From Polymorphobacter megasporae (GTDB taxonomy: Bacteria; Pseudomonadota; Alphaproteobacteria; Sphingomonadales; Sphingomonadaceae): a DNA stretch of 64,000 nt. The DNA is taken from contig NZ_CP081849.1 in assembly GCF_018982885.2 (NCBI RefSeq), positions 682,001-746,000 of the forward strand. Reading direction: 5' to 3'. A program made the translations under genes and the position numbers. Below, in pieces: positions 33,862 through 42,425 of the stretch. Position 1 is the stretch's first letter; the number at the start of each line of letters is the position of its first letter. The notes under the pieces are model-generated. The model worked only from the letters and a program-made list of their open reading frames with translations, had not been told where the DNA came from and ran no database searches.

Positions 33862-34052
33862 CCGTCGCGGTCGCCTGGGTCCGTTCGGGCGTGCCGATGT
33901 GGGAGGCGTGGGACGTCGAGATCTCGCGCGCTGAAGCGATCGCCGAGATCGATAAGCATGATGTCGAAGGTGGCTCGGCGGCCTTCCTCGCAGAGGTCGG
34001 CGACAAGCAGGACTATCGTGGTGCGGAGGTGCTCGAGTGGCTCGGCTACTAG
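33858..34052 (+). CDS. Small acidic protein in the transfer operon, unknown
   Basis: This 64-residue frame starts with GTG overlapping the peptidase stop codon and encodes a soluble acidic protein (WEAWDVEISRAEAIAEIDKH). Its 3' end carries the ribosome site of traW. No family is recognised. The overlap at both ends argues that it is translated. Confidence 0.5.
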   Translation: MTVAVAWVRSGVPMWEAWDVEISRAEAIAEIDKHDVEGGSAAFLAEVGDKQDYRGAEVLEWLGY

Positions 34053-34714
34053 TGCCTCGTTCATCCGCTATCCCGCGCACCGCCTGTGCGATCGTGGTAG
34101 CGTGCTTGGCTGCAAGCACGGTTGCCGCGCGCGACTACGGCCAGCTCGGCACGACCACACCGGTCATCGAGCCCGACCTTCTCGCCGCGATCGAGGCGCG
34201 TCTGCTCGCGGCGCAGGCCTCGGGCAAGATCGCCGCGATGAACAAGACGCTCGCCGCGCGGACCGAGGCCAAGGTCAAGCGGCCGCCGCCGGTTGAGGGC
34301 CTGTCGCCGACGACAGCGGTGCGGTCGTGGACCTATGACCCGACGATCACCGTCGGCAGCGACATCTTCGACCATCGCGGCAACCTGATCATTCCCAAGG
34401 GCCGCAAGGTCAACCCGCTCGACACCGTCTCGCTGCGTCAGAGCCTCGTGTTCATCGATGCCGACGACGCGGCGCAGCTGCGCTGGGCAATCAAGTCGAC
34501 GACGGTCACCAATGCCAAGTTGATCCTCACCGGCGGGTCGCCGTTCACGGTGATGAAGGCAGAGCAGCGCCGAGTGTTTTTCGACCAGGGCGGCAAACTG
34601 ATCGCGAAGTTCGGCATTCGCCACACGCCGGCGGTGGTCGAGCAGGCCGGACATGTTCTCAAGGTGACCGAGGTCGTGCCGCCTCGCGCTGCCCGTCGGG
34701 AGGCCGCGCTATGA
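34037..34714 (+). CDS. traW: F-type transfer protein TraW
   Basis: This 225-residue periplasmic protein has a signal peptide (TACAIVVACLAASTVAARDY) and the TraW core: RSWTYDPTITVGSDIFDHRG, followed by VNPLDTVSLRQSLVFIDADD and FGIRHTPAVVEQAGHVLKV. It works with TrbC and TraU in pilus assembly. The GTG at 34037 follows a GGAGGTG site; a second GTG lies five codons later. It overlaps the next gene by ATGA. Confidence 0.9.
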   Translation: MARLLVPRSSAIPRTACAIVVACLAASTVAARDYGQLGTTTPVIEPDLLAAIEARLLAAQASGKIAAMNKTLAARTEAKVKRPPPVEGLSPTTAVRSWTYDPTITVGSDIFDHRGNLIIPKGRKVNPLDTVSLRQSLVFIDADDAAQLRWAIKSTTVTNAKLILTGGSPFTVMKAEQRRVFFDQGGKLIAKFGIRHTPAVVEQAGHVLKVTEVVPPRAARREAAL

Positions 34715-34962
34715 TCGGGTTGACGATCATCCGTGATTTGAACTTCCGCCAATGGCTCGCCGCGCGGCCTGGTCTGTGGCTCGAGGTCGGCGCGGTCGAT
34801 GATTCGATTTCGCTGCTTGCCTTGTTGCTCGAGCGACGGCTGCTCGGTCTTCCGCCGATCGCCGCCCTTAGGGTCGCGCCGTCTCGCCGTCGGCCGTCGC
34901 GCAAGACGGCGCCGCCGCCACGTCCGACGTCCGCCAATAGCCTCAGTGGAGGTCATCCATGA
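34711..34962 (+). CDS. Small basic protein between traW and traU, unknown
   Basis: This 83-residue frame starts in an ATGA overlap with traW. It encodes a soluble N-terminus (LTIIRDLNFRQWLAARPGLW) and a Pro/Arg-rich tail. It ends in an overlap with the next start. No family is recognised. Its place in an unbroken chain of overlapping genes is the only support. Confidence 0.45.
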   Translation: MIGLTIIRDLNFRQWLAARPGLWLEVGAVDDSISLLALLLERRLLGLPPIAALRVAPSRRRPSRKTAPPPRPTSANSLSGGHP

Positions 34963-35414
34963 ACATGATCGACCAGAGCCGGATGGCGACACCACCGGCA
35001 CCGCAGCCGCCGTACCTGCGTCGGCTTCGCCTCGCCAGCGCTACGCTGTGCCTCGTCACCGCGCTGGGCGTCGCCGGCATCGAGCCGATCCGCCAGTTCA
35101 GCATCTATGCGGTCGGGGTTGTTGCGGTCTCGATGATCGGCGCGATCGTCACCGTCCTGCTCTATTGGGTCCTGTGTCGTCGGGTCGAAGCGGCGTATTG
35201 GACGCCTGCTCGCGAGGCGGCTCACATCGACAGCGTCGTTCGTGGCATCGATCTGAGGCGCGCGGAGGGAAGGGGTCGACCGGCCTCCGGTCGCCGCGAC
35301 GTCATCGTTCTCGATCGACGCGCCGCCGCACCCGAAGGGGTGTTTACCCGGCTGTGGGCGGCTACCGTCAGGCTCCGCCGCGGTCACAGCGCAAAGTGGT
35401 GGACGCCGCGATGA
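34959..35414 (+). CDS. Two-helix membrane protein of the transfer operon, unknown
   Basis: This 151-residue protein has two hydrophobic segments (LASATLCLVTALGVAGI and SIYAVGVVAVSMIGAIVTVL) and a basic C-terminal half. It overlaps its neighbours on both sides by 4 nt. It resembles no named F-type Tra protein that I recognise. It may be a lineage-specific inner-membrane subunit. Confidence 0.6.
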   Translation: MNMIDQSRMATPPAPQPPYLRRLRLASATLCLVTALGVAGIEPIRQFSIYAVGVVAVSMIGAIVTVLLYWVLCRRVEAAYWTPAREAAHIDSVVRGIDLRRAEGRGRPASGRRDVIVLDRRAAAPEGVFTRLWAATVRLRRGHSAKWWTPR

Positions 35415-36442
35415 AGCGCGGGTCGTTCCTTTTCCGAGCGCTGGCGCGTGTGTCGATCATCATGGCCGCGTTCGGCCTTGGCGCGGCACCGCCGGTCGCA
35501 GCCGCCCCCGGCGTCTGCACCGGCCACTTCGTCAACCCGATCACCGACATCTGCTGGGGCTGCCTGTTCCCGTTGTCGGTGGGGGGCTTGTCGATCTGGC
35601 CGTCGTCGAACGTCGACACGTCGAACCCGGCGCTGCCGGTGTGCGCGTGCGCCACCCCGATCCCCCGGATCGGTATCGCCATGGGGTTTTGGGAGCCGGT
35701 TAGGCTTGCTGACGTCTCGATGAAGCCGTGGTGCTTCGTCAACCTCGGCGGCCTCAAGCTCGATCCCGGGTTGGACATCGGGTTCAAGACGATGGCGGGA
35801 CCCAGCGCGGTCGGCGGCGACCAGCAGAACAATGGCAGCTGGCACATCCACTGGTACATGTACCCGCTGATCTACTGGCTCGAGCTGATCGGCGACTGGA
35901 TCTGCCTCGAGAAGGGCTCGATCGACATCCTCTACCTGACCGAGATCGACCCGCTGTGGCAGGACAGCGAGCTGACGCTCATCATCAATCCCGAAGCGGT
36001 GATCTTCTCGAACCCGCTCGCGGTTGCCGCCTGCGCCGCCGATTGCGTGCTCGCATCGACCCATCTCCCCAATGACGCGCTGTTCTGGTGCGCCGGGTGC
36101 CAGGGGACGATGTACCCGCTCAACGGCAATAACTCGGCGCAATACGGCCACGTCCAGGGCAGCCGCCTCGCGCTCGAGCGGTTCGCGTTCAAGCTGCACC
36201 GTGAAGCGATCGCGTGGGGCACGTCGGGTGGGGCGGCGCTGTGCGGCCCGTACGTCATGCCGATCATGCAGAAGTCGCAGTACCGCTTCCAGATGACAAA
36301 CCCGGTGCCGTCGACGTTCGGCCCGGGGACCTGTCCGCCGATCGGCGCGACGACCGCGGTCGGCTCGGGTCAGATGCTACCCGTCATCGGCGAGGACATG
36401 GGCTATCTCGTCTGGCGCAAACGCAATTGCTGCGTGCTGTGA
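35411..36442 (+). CDS. traU: F-type transfer protein TraU
   Basis: This 343-residue periplasmic protein begins with a signal peptide (ARVSIIMAAFGLGAAPPVAA) and continues with the TraU hallmark CTGHFVNPITDICWGCLFPL. Many cysteines follow (CACATPIPRIG, ACAADCVLA, WCAGCQG), ending in RKRNCCVL. It takes part in DNA transfer and pilus assembly and probably needs the DsbC-like and TraF-like proteins for disulfides. The ATG at 35411 is taken because the signal peptide follows it. Confidence 0.94.
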   Translation: MKRGSFLFRALARVSIIMAAFGLGAAPPVAAAPGVCTGHFVNPITDICWGCLFPLSVGGLSIWPSSNVDTSNPALPVCACATPIPRIGIAMGFWEPVRLADVSMKPWCFVNLGGLKLDPGLDIGFKTMAGPSAVGGDQQNNGSWHIHWYMYPLIYWLELIGDWICLEKGSIDILYLTEIDPLWQDSELTLIINPEAVIFSNPLAVAACAADCVLASTHLPNDALFWCAGCQGTMYPLNGNNSAQYGHVQGSRLALERFAFKLHREAIAWGTSGGAALCGPYVMPIMQKSQYRFQMTNPVPSTFGPGTCPPIGATTAVGSGQMLPVIGEDMGYLVWRKRNCCVL

Positions 36443-37230
36443 TGGCTGATCGTCTCCCGTCAGCGCCCCGCTTGCGCCTCCTCCTCCCCGCGCTTCTCGT
36501 GCTGGCGGTCGACGTCATCGTCGTGCCGTGGCTCGCGCCGATCCACGCGCAGGTTGTCGAAGGCGTCGATGTCGGCGCGGCGCGGGCGCGCGCCAAGGCG
36601 CAGTCGCACGACCTCGAAGCGTTCTCGGCCGAGGTCGGCAAGCGCGGCGAAGCGCTTCGTCAGGAAGCCCTCGATATGCGCACTAGCGCGCAAGCGAACC
36701 GGGCGCGTATCGGCTCGGTCAAGACGGGTGGCGCGAAGGGTGTTTTCGACTTCGATGCGATGATCGCCGGAGCTGATGCCTCCGCCGCGGGGTCGAAGAC
36801 TGAGCGCCCCAAGCTGATCGTGTTCGCCTCGCTGTCGATGCCGGTGCCCTCACTCAAGACGCTGTGCCGCGATGTCACCAAGGCAGGCGGTGTCGTGGTC
36901 TTTCGCGGCTTCAAGAACGGGTCGGTCAAGGATTTCATGACCGGTCTCGCGCCCGCGTTCGACAAGGGGCAGAAGATCGACGGCGTCGGCATCGACCCAC
37001 GACTGTTCCGCGCGTTCGATGTTCAGGCGGTGCCGACCTATGTCGTGACCGCCGGCGACGTCGAGCCGTGCGACGGGTTTCACTGCACAACGACGTTGCC
37101 CGCGTACGATCGCGTCGCTGGCAACGTCACCACCGACTATGCGCTGTCGACGATCGCCGGTGGGCGCGGTCCCGGATCGGCGGCGGCTAAGGTCTATCTT
37201 ACGCGGCTTCGGCGCGGAGGGCAGGGGTGA
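36442..37230 (+). CDS. trbC: F-type transfer protein TrbC
   Basis: This 262-residue exported protein has a signal peptide (LRLLLPALLVLAVDVIVVPW), a helical segment with repeated Ala/Arg and a thioredoxin-like TrbC domain (KLIVFASLSMPVPSLKTLCR, FDVQAVPTYVVTAGDVEPCD). It acts with TraW in pilus assembly. The ATG lies in a TGATG overlap with traU. In some plasmids TraW and TrbC are fused; here they are separate. Confidence 0.9.
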   Translation: MADRLPSAPRLRLLLPALLVLAVDVIVVPWLAPIHAQVVEGVDVGAARARAKAQSHDLEAFSAEVGKRGEALRQEALDMRTSAQANRARIGSVKTGGAKGVFDFDAMIAGADASAAGSKTERPKLIVFASLSMPVPSLKTLCRDVTKAGGVVVFRGFKNGSVKDFMTGLAPAFDKGQKIDGVGIDPRLFRAFDVQAVPTYVVTAGDVEPCDGFHCTTTLPAYDRVAGNVTTDYALSTIAGGRGPGSAAAKVYLTRLRRGGQG

Positions 37231-37811
37231 CGCCGCAGTTGCATGCGCAGTTGACGGCTGCGGGCCAAGCGGCTGCCGGAGGCGTGTGGCGCGTCGCCGG
37301 TGGGTATGCGCTGCTCACGTGCGGGATCGTGGTTTTGCTCCTGCTCATTCGCATTGCCGGTCTAGGAGCGGGAAGGCTGTGGCTGTCGCGCATCGAGCGG
37401 AAGCGTCTGATGACCCCCGCAGAGGTCCGGTTTTGGCACGTTCTCGAGATCGCGCTGCCCGACCAGCGCATCTTCGCCCAGGTCGGGATGGGGGCCTTGC
37501 TCAAGCCGGTTGCGGGTCTCTCAGGTAAGGAGTGGTGGTCGACGTTCGGCCGGTTCAGCCAGAAGGTCGTCGATTTTGTCGTCGTCGACAGTGCGGGCGA
37601 GGTCATCGCCATCGTCGAGCTCGACGATCATTCGCATGTGACCGCCAAGGATCAGGCGCGTGACGCGCTGCTCGCCTGCGGCGGCTATCCGGTCGTTCGA
37701 TTCCTGCCCGGCGATGGGCGTAACCCGGCCGTTGTCCGCGCGAGGCTTATCGCGGGTGCGGAGCCGGGTCCGCAGCGACCGGCCCGCCGTCACCTCGAGG
37801 CGGTGCGATGA
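37227..37811 (+). CDS. DUF2726 protein with membrane anchor
   Basis: This 194-residue protein has one N-terminal transmembrane helix (GYALLTCGIVVLLLLIRIAG) and a C-terminal DUF2726 domain: KVVDFVVVDSAGEVIAIVEL followed by DDHSH and GYPVVRFLP. DUF2726 has a restriction-endonuclease-like fold by prediction, with the D...ExD-type acids visible in the core (DFVVVD, IVELDD). A nuclease activity is not shown. It sits between trbC and traN with four-base overlaps, so it is part of the operon. Confidence 0.8.
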   Translation: MTPQLHAQLTAAGQAAAGGVWRVAGGYALLTCGIVVLLLLIRIAGLGAGRLWLSRIERKRLMTPAEVRFWHVLEIALPDQRIFAQVGMGALLKPVAGLSGKEWWSTFGRFSQKVVDFVVVDSAGEVIAIVELDDHSHVTAKDQARDALLACGGYPVVRFLPGDGRNPAVVRARLIAGAEPGPQRPARRHLEAVR

Positions 37812-39493
37812 TCGGGCGTCGCTTCATCGGTCTGCTCGTCGCCGCGGGTATCGCGTTCGGTGGCGGCGTCGCGATCGGTCAGACCGCACACGATGACGGC
37901 AAGGCGTTCGGGGCGCTGCTTCGCCCGCGCGCCGCGACCAATGCCAAGACGACGCCGACGCCGTCGACCATCCCCGGCTATGTCGCCACAACGCCGCCCG
38001 AGACGAGCTACTACACGTCGCCGAGCAGCCTCGCCCCCGCTGCCGCGGCTGCGGCACCGGGGACGACCGGTTATCAGGTCGTGACCTCGTCGGTCGCCAG
38101 TCGAGCGCATTTTGCGCCGGTCGATCTCGACGCGACGGTCGCGCGGGGCAGGACTGTTGCTGCCGATCCGATGACGTATGTCGCTGGCTACGGTGTCGCC
38201 GGAGCGCCGGGATCGTGTCATCCGCTGCCGCCGAGCACGCCCTCGGGCGCGACCTATGAGGTGACGTGCAACACCGGCTACACGATCGACCCATCGGTGC
38301 CGCATTCGTGCGTCATTCCGGTGACGCCGCAGTTCGCGTCGACCTATCGCTACGAGTGCACTGACGGCGATTATCGCGGTAATCACACCGCGAGCTGCGA
38401 CCCGTTCTACGCCGCCGCCTGTAGTGTGACGGCATCGCGGCATGGCCGGTGCCTCGAGGGTGCGTGGCCCGATTGCGTCGAGCCCGGTGATCCGATCTAC
38501 ACGATGACGTGTTCGGCGATCGTTCCCGGGCAGACCCTGCTCGGCTCGTCGACCGTCTATACCGGCTCGGTGACCGATACGAGCGCGTGCGCGACCTGGG
38601 CCGGCGACACGACGTGCACGGCCGCGCCCGACGTCTGCACCGACAGCGATCCCGTCACGCGTATCGTCAGCGGCGTATCGGTCACGCAACCGTGTTGGGC
38701 GTGGTCGCGGACCTATACCTGTGGCGGCGGCCTCTCGACTGCACCGAGCAACGACTGTTCGAGTCTGCCGACCGGCTGCGTGTTCGAGCGCGAAGACTGC
38801 CTGAGCCCAGCGGGCTTGCCGTGCACGACGACCGACCGGGTCTATAAATGCCCGGTGCCGCCGGGTCCGGCCGACAAGACCCAGTTCATCTGTGACGGCG
38901 ACGTCTACTGCCTCAACGGGTCGTGCGACACGATCGTCCGGACGCCGAACACCGACTTTGCCAACGCCGCGGTCGCGCTCAATGCCGCGAGCCAGGCGGG
39001 CAAAGAATTTAACCCCGCCGACCTCACCCTGTTCAAGGGATCGCGGCAGACCTGCCAGAAGGCGATCTTCGGGTTGATTAACTGCTGTGTGCCGCGCGGC
39101 CTGCCGCTGCTCGGCGGCTGCAACGCGGCCGACGCCGCCTTGAAGATCCAGCAGGACAAGGGGCTGTGCAGCCTCGTCGGTAGCTATTGCTCGAGCCACA
39201 CCCTGTTCGGGATCTGCCTGCAGAAGAAGGAGGCGCACTGCTGCTACCTGTCGAAGATCAGCCGCATCCTGCAGGAGCAGGGCCGCGTCCAGATCGGCAA
39301 GCCGTACGGCGATCCGTCGAAGGAGACATGTCCCGGGTTCACCATGGACGAGTTCCAGCGGCTCGACCTGTCGCGGATGGATTTTAGCGAGATCTACGCC
39401 GACTTCACCGACGCCGCCGTCCTGCCCGACGAGCTGGCGACGACGACGTCAATGCAGACCAAGATCACCGACTATTTCGCGACGCACCACTGA
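37808..39493 (+). CDS. traN: Mating-pair stabilisation protein TraN
   Basis: This 561-residue protein is rich in cysteine, with dozens spread from residue 135 onwards (CNTGYTIDPSVPHSC, CWAWSRTYTCGGG, FGLINCCVPRGLP). It has a signal-like N-terminus followed by a Pro/Thr/Ala-rich linker. TraN is an outer-membrane adhesin that selects and holds recipient cells in F-type mating. The C-terminal third (CLQKKEAHCCYLSKISRILQ) is the conserved TraN part; the middle is expected to vary with recipient specificity. Confidence 0.92.
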   Translation: MIGRRFIGLLVAAGIAFGGGVAIGQTAHDDGKAFGALLRPRAATNAKTTPTPSTIPGYVATTPPETSYYTSPSSLAPAAAAAAPGTTGYQVVTSSVASRAHFAPVDLDATVARGRTVAADPMTYVAGYGVAGAPGSCHPLPPSTPSGATYEVTCNTGYTIDPSVPHSCVIPVTPQFASTYRYECTDGDYRGNHTASCDPFYAAACSVTASRHGRCLEGAWPDCVEPGDPIYTMTCSAIVPGQTLLGSSTVYTGSVTDTSACATWAGDTTCTAAPDVCTDSDPVTRIVSGVSVTQPCWAWSRTYTCGGGLSTAPSNDCSSLPTGCVFEREDCLSPAGLPCTTTDRVYKCPVPPGPADKTQFICDGDVYCLNGSCDTIVRTPNTDFANAAVALNAASQAGKEFNPADLTLFKGSRQTCQKAIFGLINCCVPRGLPLLGGCNAADAALKIQQDKGLCSLVGSYCSSHTLFGICLQKKEAHCCYLSKISRILQEQGRVQIGKPYGDPSKETCPGFTMDEFQRLDLSRMDFSEIYADFTDAAVLPDELATTTSMQTKITDYFATHH

Positions 39494-39510
39494 TGGAGGG
39501 CAATAATTTC

Positions 39511-39873
39511 ATGACCGTGGCGTTCACTGACAGCGCGGGGATGACGATCATGGAGATCGGCATGGCGATGCTGCTCATGCGGACCGGATCAGCGGAGCTT
39601 GACGACTTCGCGGCCGAGTTCGCACGTCAGTTCCGGGTTCCGGTCGAGCCGGTCGACCTTCGCCCCTGCTATACCCGGATGCTCGAGCGGCACTGGATCG
39701 AGCCGCATCCGACCGAGCCGCTGCGCGTGCTTGTGACCAAAGCGGGCGAGGACACCACCTTTGCCGCGTTCGCCGGCTTCGTTCGCCTCGTCGACCCGAC
39801 CGGCGATTACTTCAAGGCGTCGATCATCTTCGGGATGACGACGCGTGAGCACCAGGAGGATGACGATGGGTAA
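39511..39873 (+). CDS. Small protein between traN and traF, unknown
   Basis: The product is 120 residues from the ATG at 39511, which has GGAGGG ten bases upstream, or 126 residues from 39493, which overlaps the traN stop but lacks a ribosome site. The sequence (ELDDFAAEFARQFRVPVEPV, then MLERHWIEPHPTEPLRVLVT) looks like a small winged-helix-type fold, but this is uncertain. It is in the operon and overlaps traF by 8 nt. Function unknown. Confidence 0.6.
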   Translation: MTVAFTDSAGMTIMEIGMAMLLMRTGSAELDDFAAEFARQFRVPVEPVDLRPCYTRMLERHWIEPHPTEPLRVLVTKAGEDTTFAAFAGFVRLVDPTGDYFKASIIFGMTTREHQEDDDG

Positions 39874-40708
39874 CCCTGTGAACCGCGGGCGCGCGCTGCT
39901 CGCCTGCATTGCGACGCTGATGACGATCGCTGCGCCGATCGCGCCGGCGATCGCGGCGGACGGTGCCATGATCGAGGACCCGGCCAACGGCAGCAATTTC
40001 TATTGTGCCGAGCGCAAACTCGGCACCTGGTTCTATTGCACCAAGCCGAAGGCCAAGCCGGTCGATCCTGCGGTCGCGCCGCCCCCCGCAGCCCCGGCCG
40101 AGACTGCGACCGAGCGCCTCGACAAGGTCACCGCCGAGCTGCGCGAACTGAAGGCGAAGGCGATCCTCGAGCCGTCGACCGAGAACATCACCGCCTATGT
40201 CCAGTTTCAGCGTGAGCAGCTCGACCGCGCCAGCATGTTCTCCGACGTCTGGCAGCGCGCCGTGTGGCAGAACCCCGAGCTCGACTACACGCTCCAGCGC
40301 CCGGTCGGGACCGTCGCCAAGGCGGCGTGGCTCAATGACCGGAAGGTCGACCGCGACCAGGCGATCAACCATCTCGGCGAGCGCTACGGCATCTTCTACT
40401 TCTTCGCCCAGTCGTGCGGCGCGTGCGAGATCTTCTCGCCGATTTTGAAGTCGGTCACCGACAGCCATGGTCTGCACGTCATGGCGATCTCGACCGACGG
40501 CGGACCGTCCGACGTGTTCACCCATTATTCGGTCGACAGCGGCCAGCGCGAGCGCATGGGCCTGACGTCGAAGGCGACGCCGGCGGTGGTCCTGTTCGAC
40601 ACCGTCACGCATCGCGCGGTGCCGATCGGTTACGGCGTCATAGCCGCCGACGAGCTGATGGACCGGATCTACACGCTTACCCAGACGAAGCCCGGCAGTG
40701 ATTACTGA
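39866..40708 (+). CDS. traF: F-type transfer protein TraF (thioredoxin-like)
   Basis: This 280-residue periplasmic protein has a signal peptide (LLACIATLMTIAAPIAPAIA), a helical middle region (WNP-type segment VWQNPELDYTLQRPVG) and a C-terminal thioredoxin fold. The fold carries a CGAC pair at Cys184-Cys187 in FFAQSCGACEIFSPIL and a SKATPAVVLFDT strand. The redox pair suggests disulfide activity on TraN/TraU/TraH. The ATG at 39866 follows an AGGAGG site; two earlier starts lack one. Confidence 0.9.
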   Translation: MGNPVNRGRALLACIATLMTIAAPIAPAIAADGAMIEDPANGSNFYCAERKLGTWFYCTKPKAKPVDPAVAPPPAAPAETATERLDKVTAELRELKAKAILEPSTENITAYVQFQREQLDRASMFSDVWQRAVWQNPELDYTLQRPVGTVAKAAWLNDRKVDRDQAINHLGERYGIFYFFAQSCGACEIFSPILKSVTDSHGLHVMAISTDGGPSDVFTHYSVDSGQRERMGLTSKATPAVVLFDTVTHRAVPIGYGVIAADELMDRIYTLTQTKPGSDY

Positions 40709-40735
40709 CCGCGCACCCGCAATCGGAGGCTGACA

Positions 40736-42367
40736 ATGGACGCTCCCCGCTGGTTCATGATCGCGCTCGAGGCGTCGCTGAAGCGCGCGGGGAGGGGGCT
40801 GGTCACCCTTTATCTGGCACTATGCCCGATCTGTAATCTCGCCCGGCTGCTCATCTGGCTGCGTACCAAGATCAGCCTTCGCTCGCTCCCGCGCCTCTTC
40901 GGCCGGGCTGCCGGTCACGGCAGCGCGGCGCTGTTTGTCCTGGCCGCCGCCAACCTTCTGGTAGTTCCGCTGCTCACGTCGCCTGCGCGCGCCGACGTCG
41001 CCGGCGCGATGGACGGATACTTCAATGACATGGGCGCAGCGGCGAACGTCACCGGGCCTAGTGCGTATCAGGGACAGGAAGCGGGATATTACTCGGCCGG
41101 GAATATCTGGACGCGGTTTCCGCAGAAGAACACCAGCCTGATGAACCTGCAGCTGCCGCACGCCAGCGCCGGTTGCGGTGGCATCGACATTTTCGCGGGG
41201 TCGTTTTCGTTCATCAACTCGTCGCAGCTGATCTCGCTGATGAAGTCGATCGCCAACAATGCGGTTGGGTTCGCCTTCAAGCTCGCGATCGATACCGTTT
41301 GCCCCGAGTGCTCCAAGGTTATGGAGGAGATGAAGCAGACCGCGCAGCTGATGAACAATCAGGCGATCAACAGCTGCCAGATGGCGGCGGGCCTCGTCGG
41401 CTCGGTGTGGCCGAAGTCCGACATGGCCGACAAGGAGATCTGCCAGCAGTTCGGCAGCTCGACCGGCGTGTTCTCCGACATGGCGGCGTCGATGGCTGGC
41501 TGCGGCAACGGCGGTTCGCGGACGTCGACCCTGACCTCGGCGGCGGCTGATCCGCAGTTCAAGGATGCCGCGGCGATGAGCGTCCCGATCAACTTCACCT
41601 GGCACATGATGAAGAAGTCGGACTTCTTTGCGCCGGGCGGAACGATGGATACGAGTTTAGCCCAATACGTGATGACGATGGTCGGCACGATCATCTATGT
41701 GCCGGCAACCGACGGCAACCCGGGCGTCTACAATACAATTCCCGGCGACGTCTCGACGACGCTGGTGACCGCGCTTCTCGACGGCACCGACGCCACTGGG
41801 GCGGTCAAGGTGTGGACCTGCGATACGGCCGACCCGTGCACGGCGCCGACGCTGCAGCCGACGACGATCGCGGCGGCAAAGGCGATCCGCTACCGGGTAA
41901 AGGCGCTGATCGACGGCATGGCGGCAAACATGGCGAGCGACACGGCGCTGACCGCACAGCAGATCGCGCTGCTCCAGGTCGCATCATTGCCGCTCTACAA
42001 GATCCTCGCGGTTCAGGCGGCTGCCGGGCGGGGTGCGGGCATCGAAAGCTCGGACACGCTTGCCGAGATCACCTCGGTCGACCTGCTGACCTCGATCCTC
42101 GACCAGCTGATGGCCGAAGTCGGCAAGACCCGGGCGACGCTCACGGCTGCTGACGCGGTCAAGGCCGAGGCGTGGCAGGCGAACTTCGTCGCGACGCGGA
42201 CCGCGCTCGCCGAGCGTCAGGCGAACACCCAGGCCAAGGTCTCGGCGCTGATGCAGATTATTCAGAAGACCGCGTTCCTCGAATCGACGCTCGCCGCCCA
42301 GATGTCGCCGACGATGACGGCGACGCTCGACTGGTCGCGTTCGGTCGGTTCGCACGGTCTGAACTAG
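40736..42367 (+). CDS. traH: F-type transfer protein TraH
   Basis: This 543-residue protein has an unusually long N-terminal segment with a hydrophobic stretch (SAALFVLAAANLLVVPLLTS) before the TraH domain: ADVAGAMDGYFNDMGAAANV, then GCGGIDIFAGSFSFINSSQL. The domain ends in predicted coiled coils (WQANFVATRTALAERQANTQ). TraH is needed for pilus assembly and mating-pair formation. A GGAGG site precedes the ATG. The pre-domain extension could be cytoplasmic or could indicate a later true start. Confidence 0.93.
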   Translation: MDAPRWFMIALEASLKRAGRGLVTLYLALCPICNLARLLIWLRTKISLRSLPRLFGRAAGHGSAALFVLAAANLLVVPLLTSPARADVAGAMDGYFNDMGAAANVTGPSAYQGQEAGYYSAGNIWTRFPQKNTSLMNLQLPHASAGCGGIDIFAGSFSFINSSQLISLMKSIANNAVGFAFKLAIDTVCPECSKVMEEMKQTAQLMNNQAINSCQMAAGLVGSVWPKSDMADKEICQQFGSSTGVFSDMAASMAGCGNGGSRTSTLTSAAADPQFKDAAAMSVPINFTWHMMKKSDFFAPGGTMDTSLAQYVMTMVGTIIYVPATDGNPGVYNTIPGDVSTTLVTALLDGTDATGAVKVWTCDTADPCTAPTLQPTTIAAAKAIRYRVKALIDGMAANMASDTALTAQQIALLQVASLPLYKILAVQAAAGRGAGIESSDTLAEITSVDLLTSILDQLMAEVGKTRATLTAADAVKAEAWQANFVATRTALAERQANTQAKVSALMQIIQKTAFLESTLAAQMSPTMTATLDWSRSVGSHGLN

Positions 42368-42425
42368 GAGTCCTCGCCACGCGCAGAGGCGCGGGGCGGG
42401 AAAGCGCGGAGAAGGAAGGGCGCGT

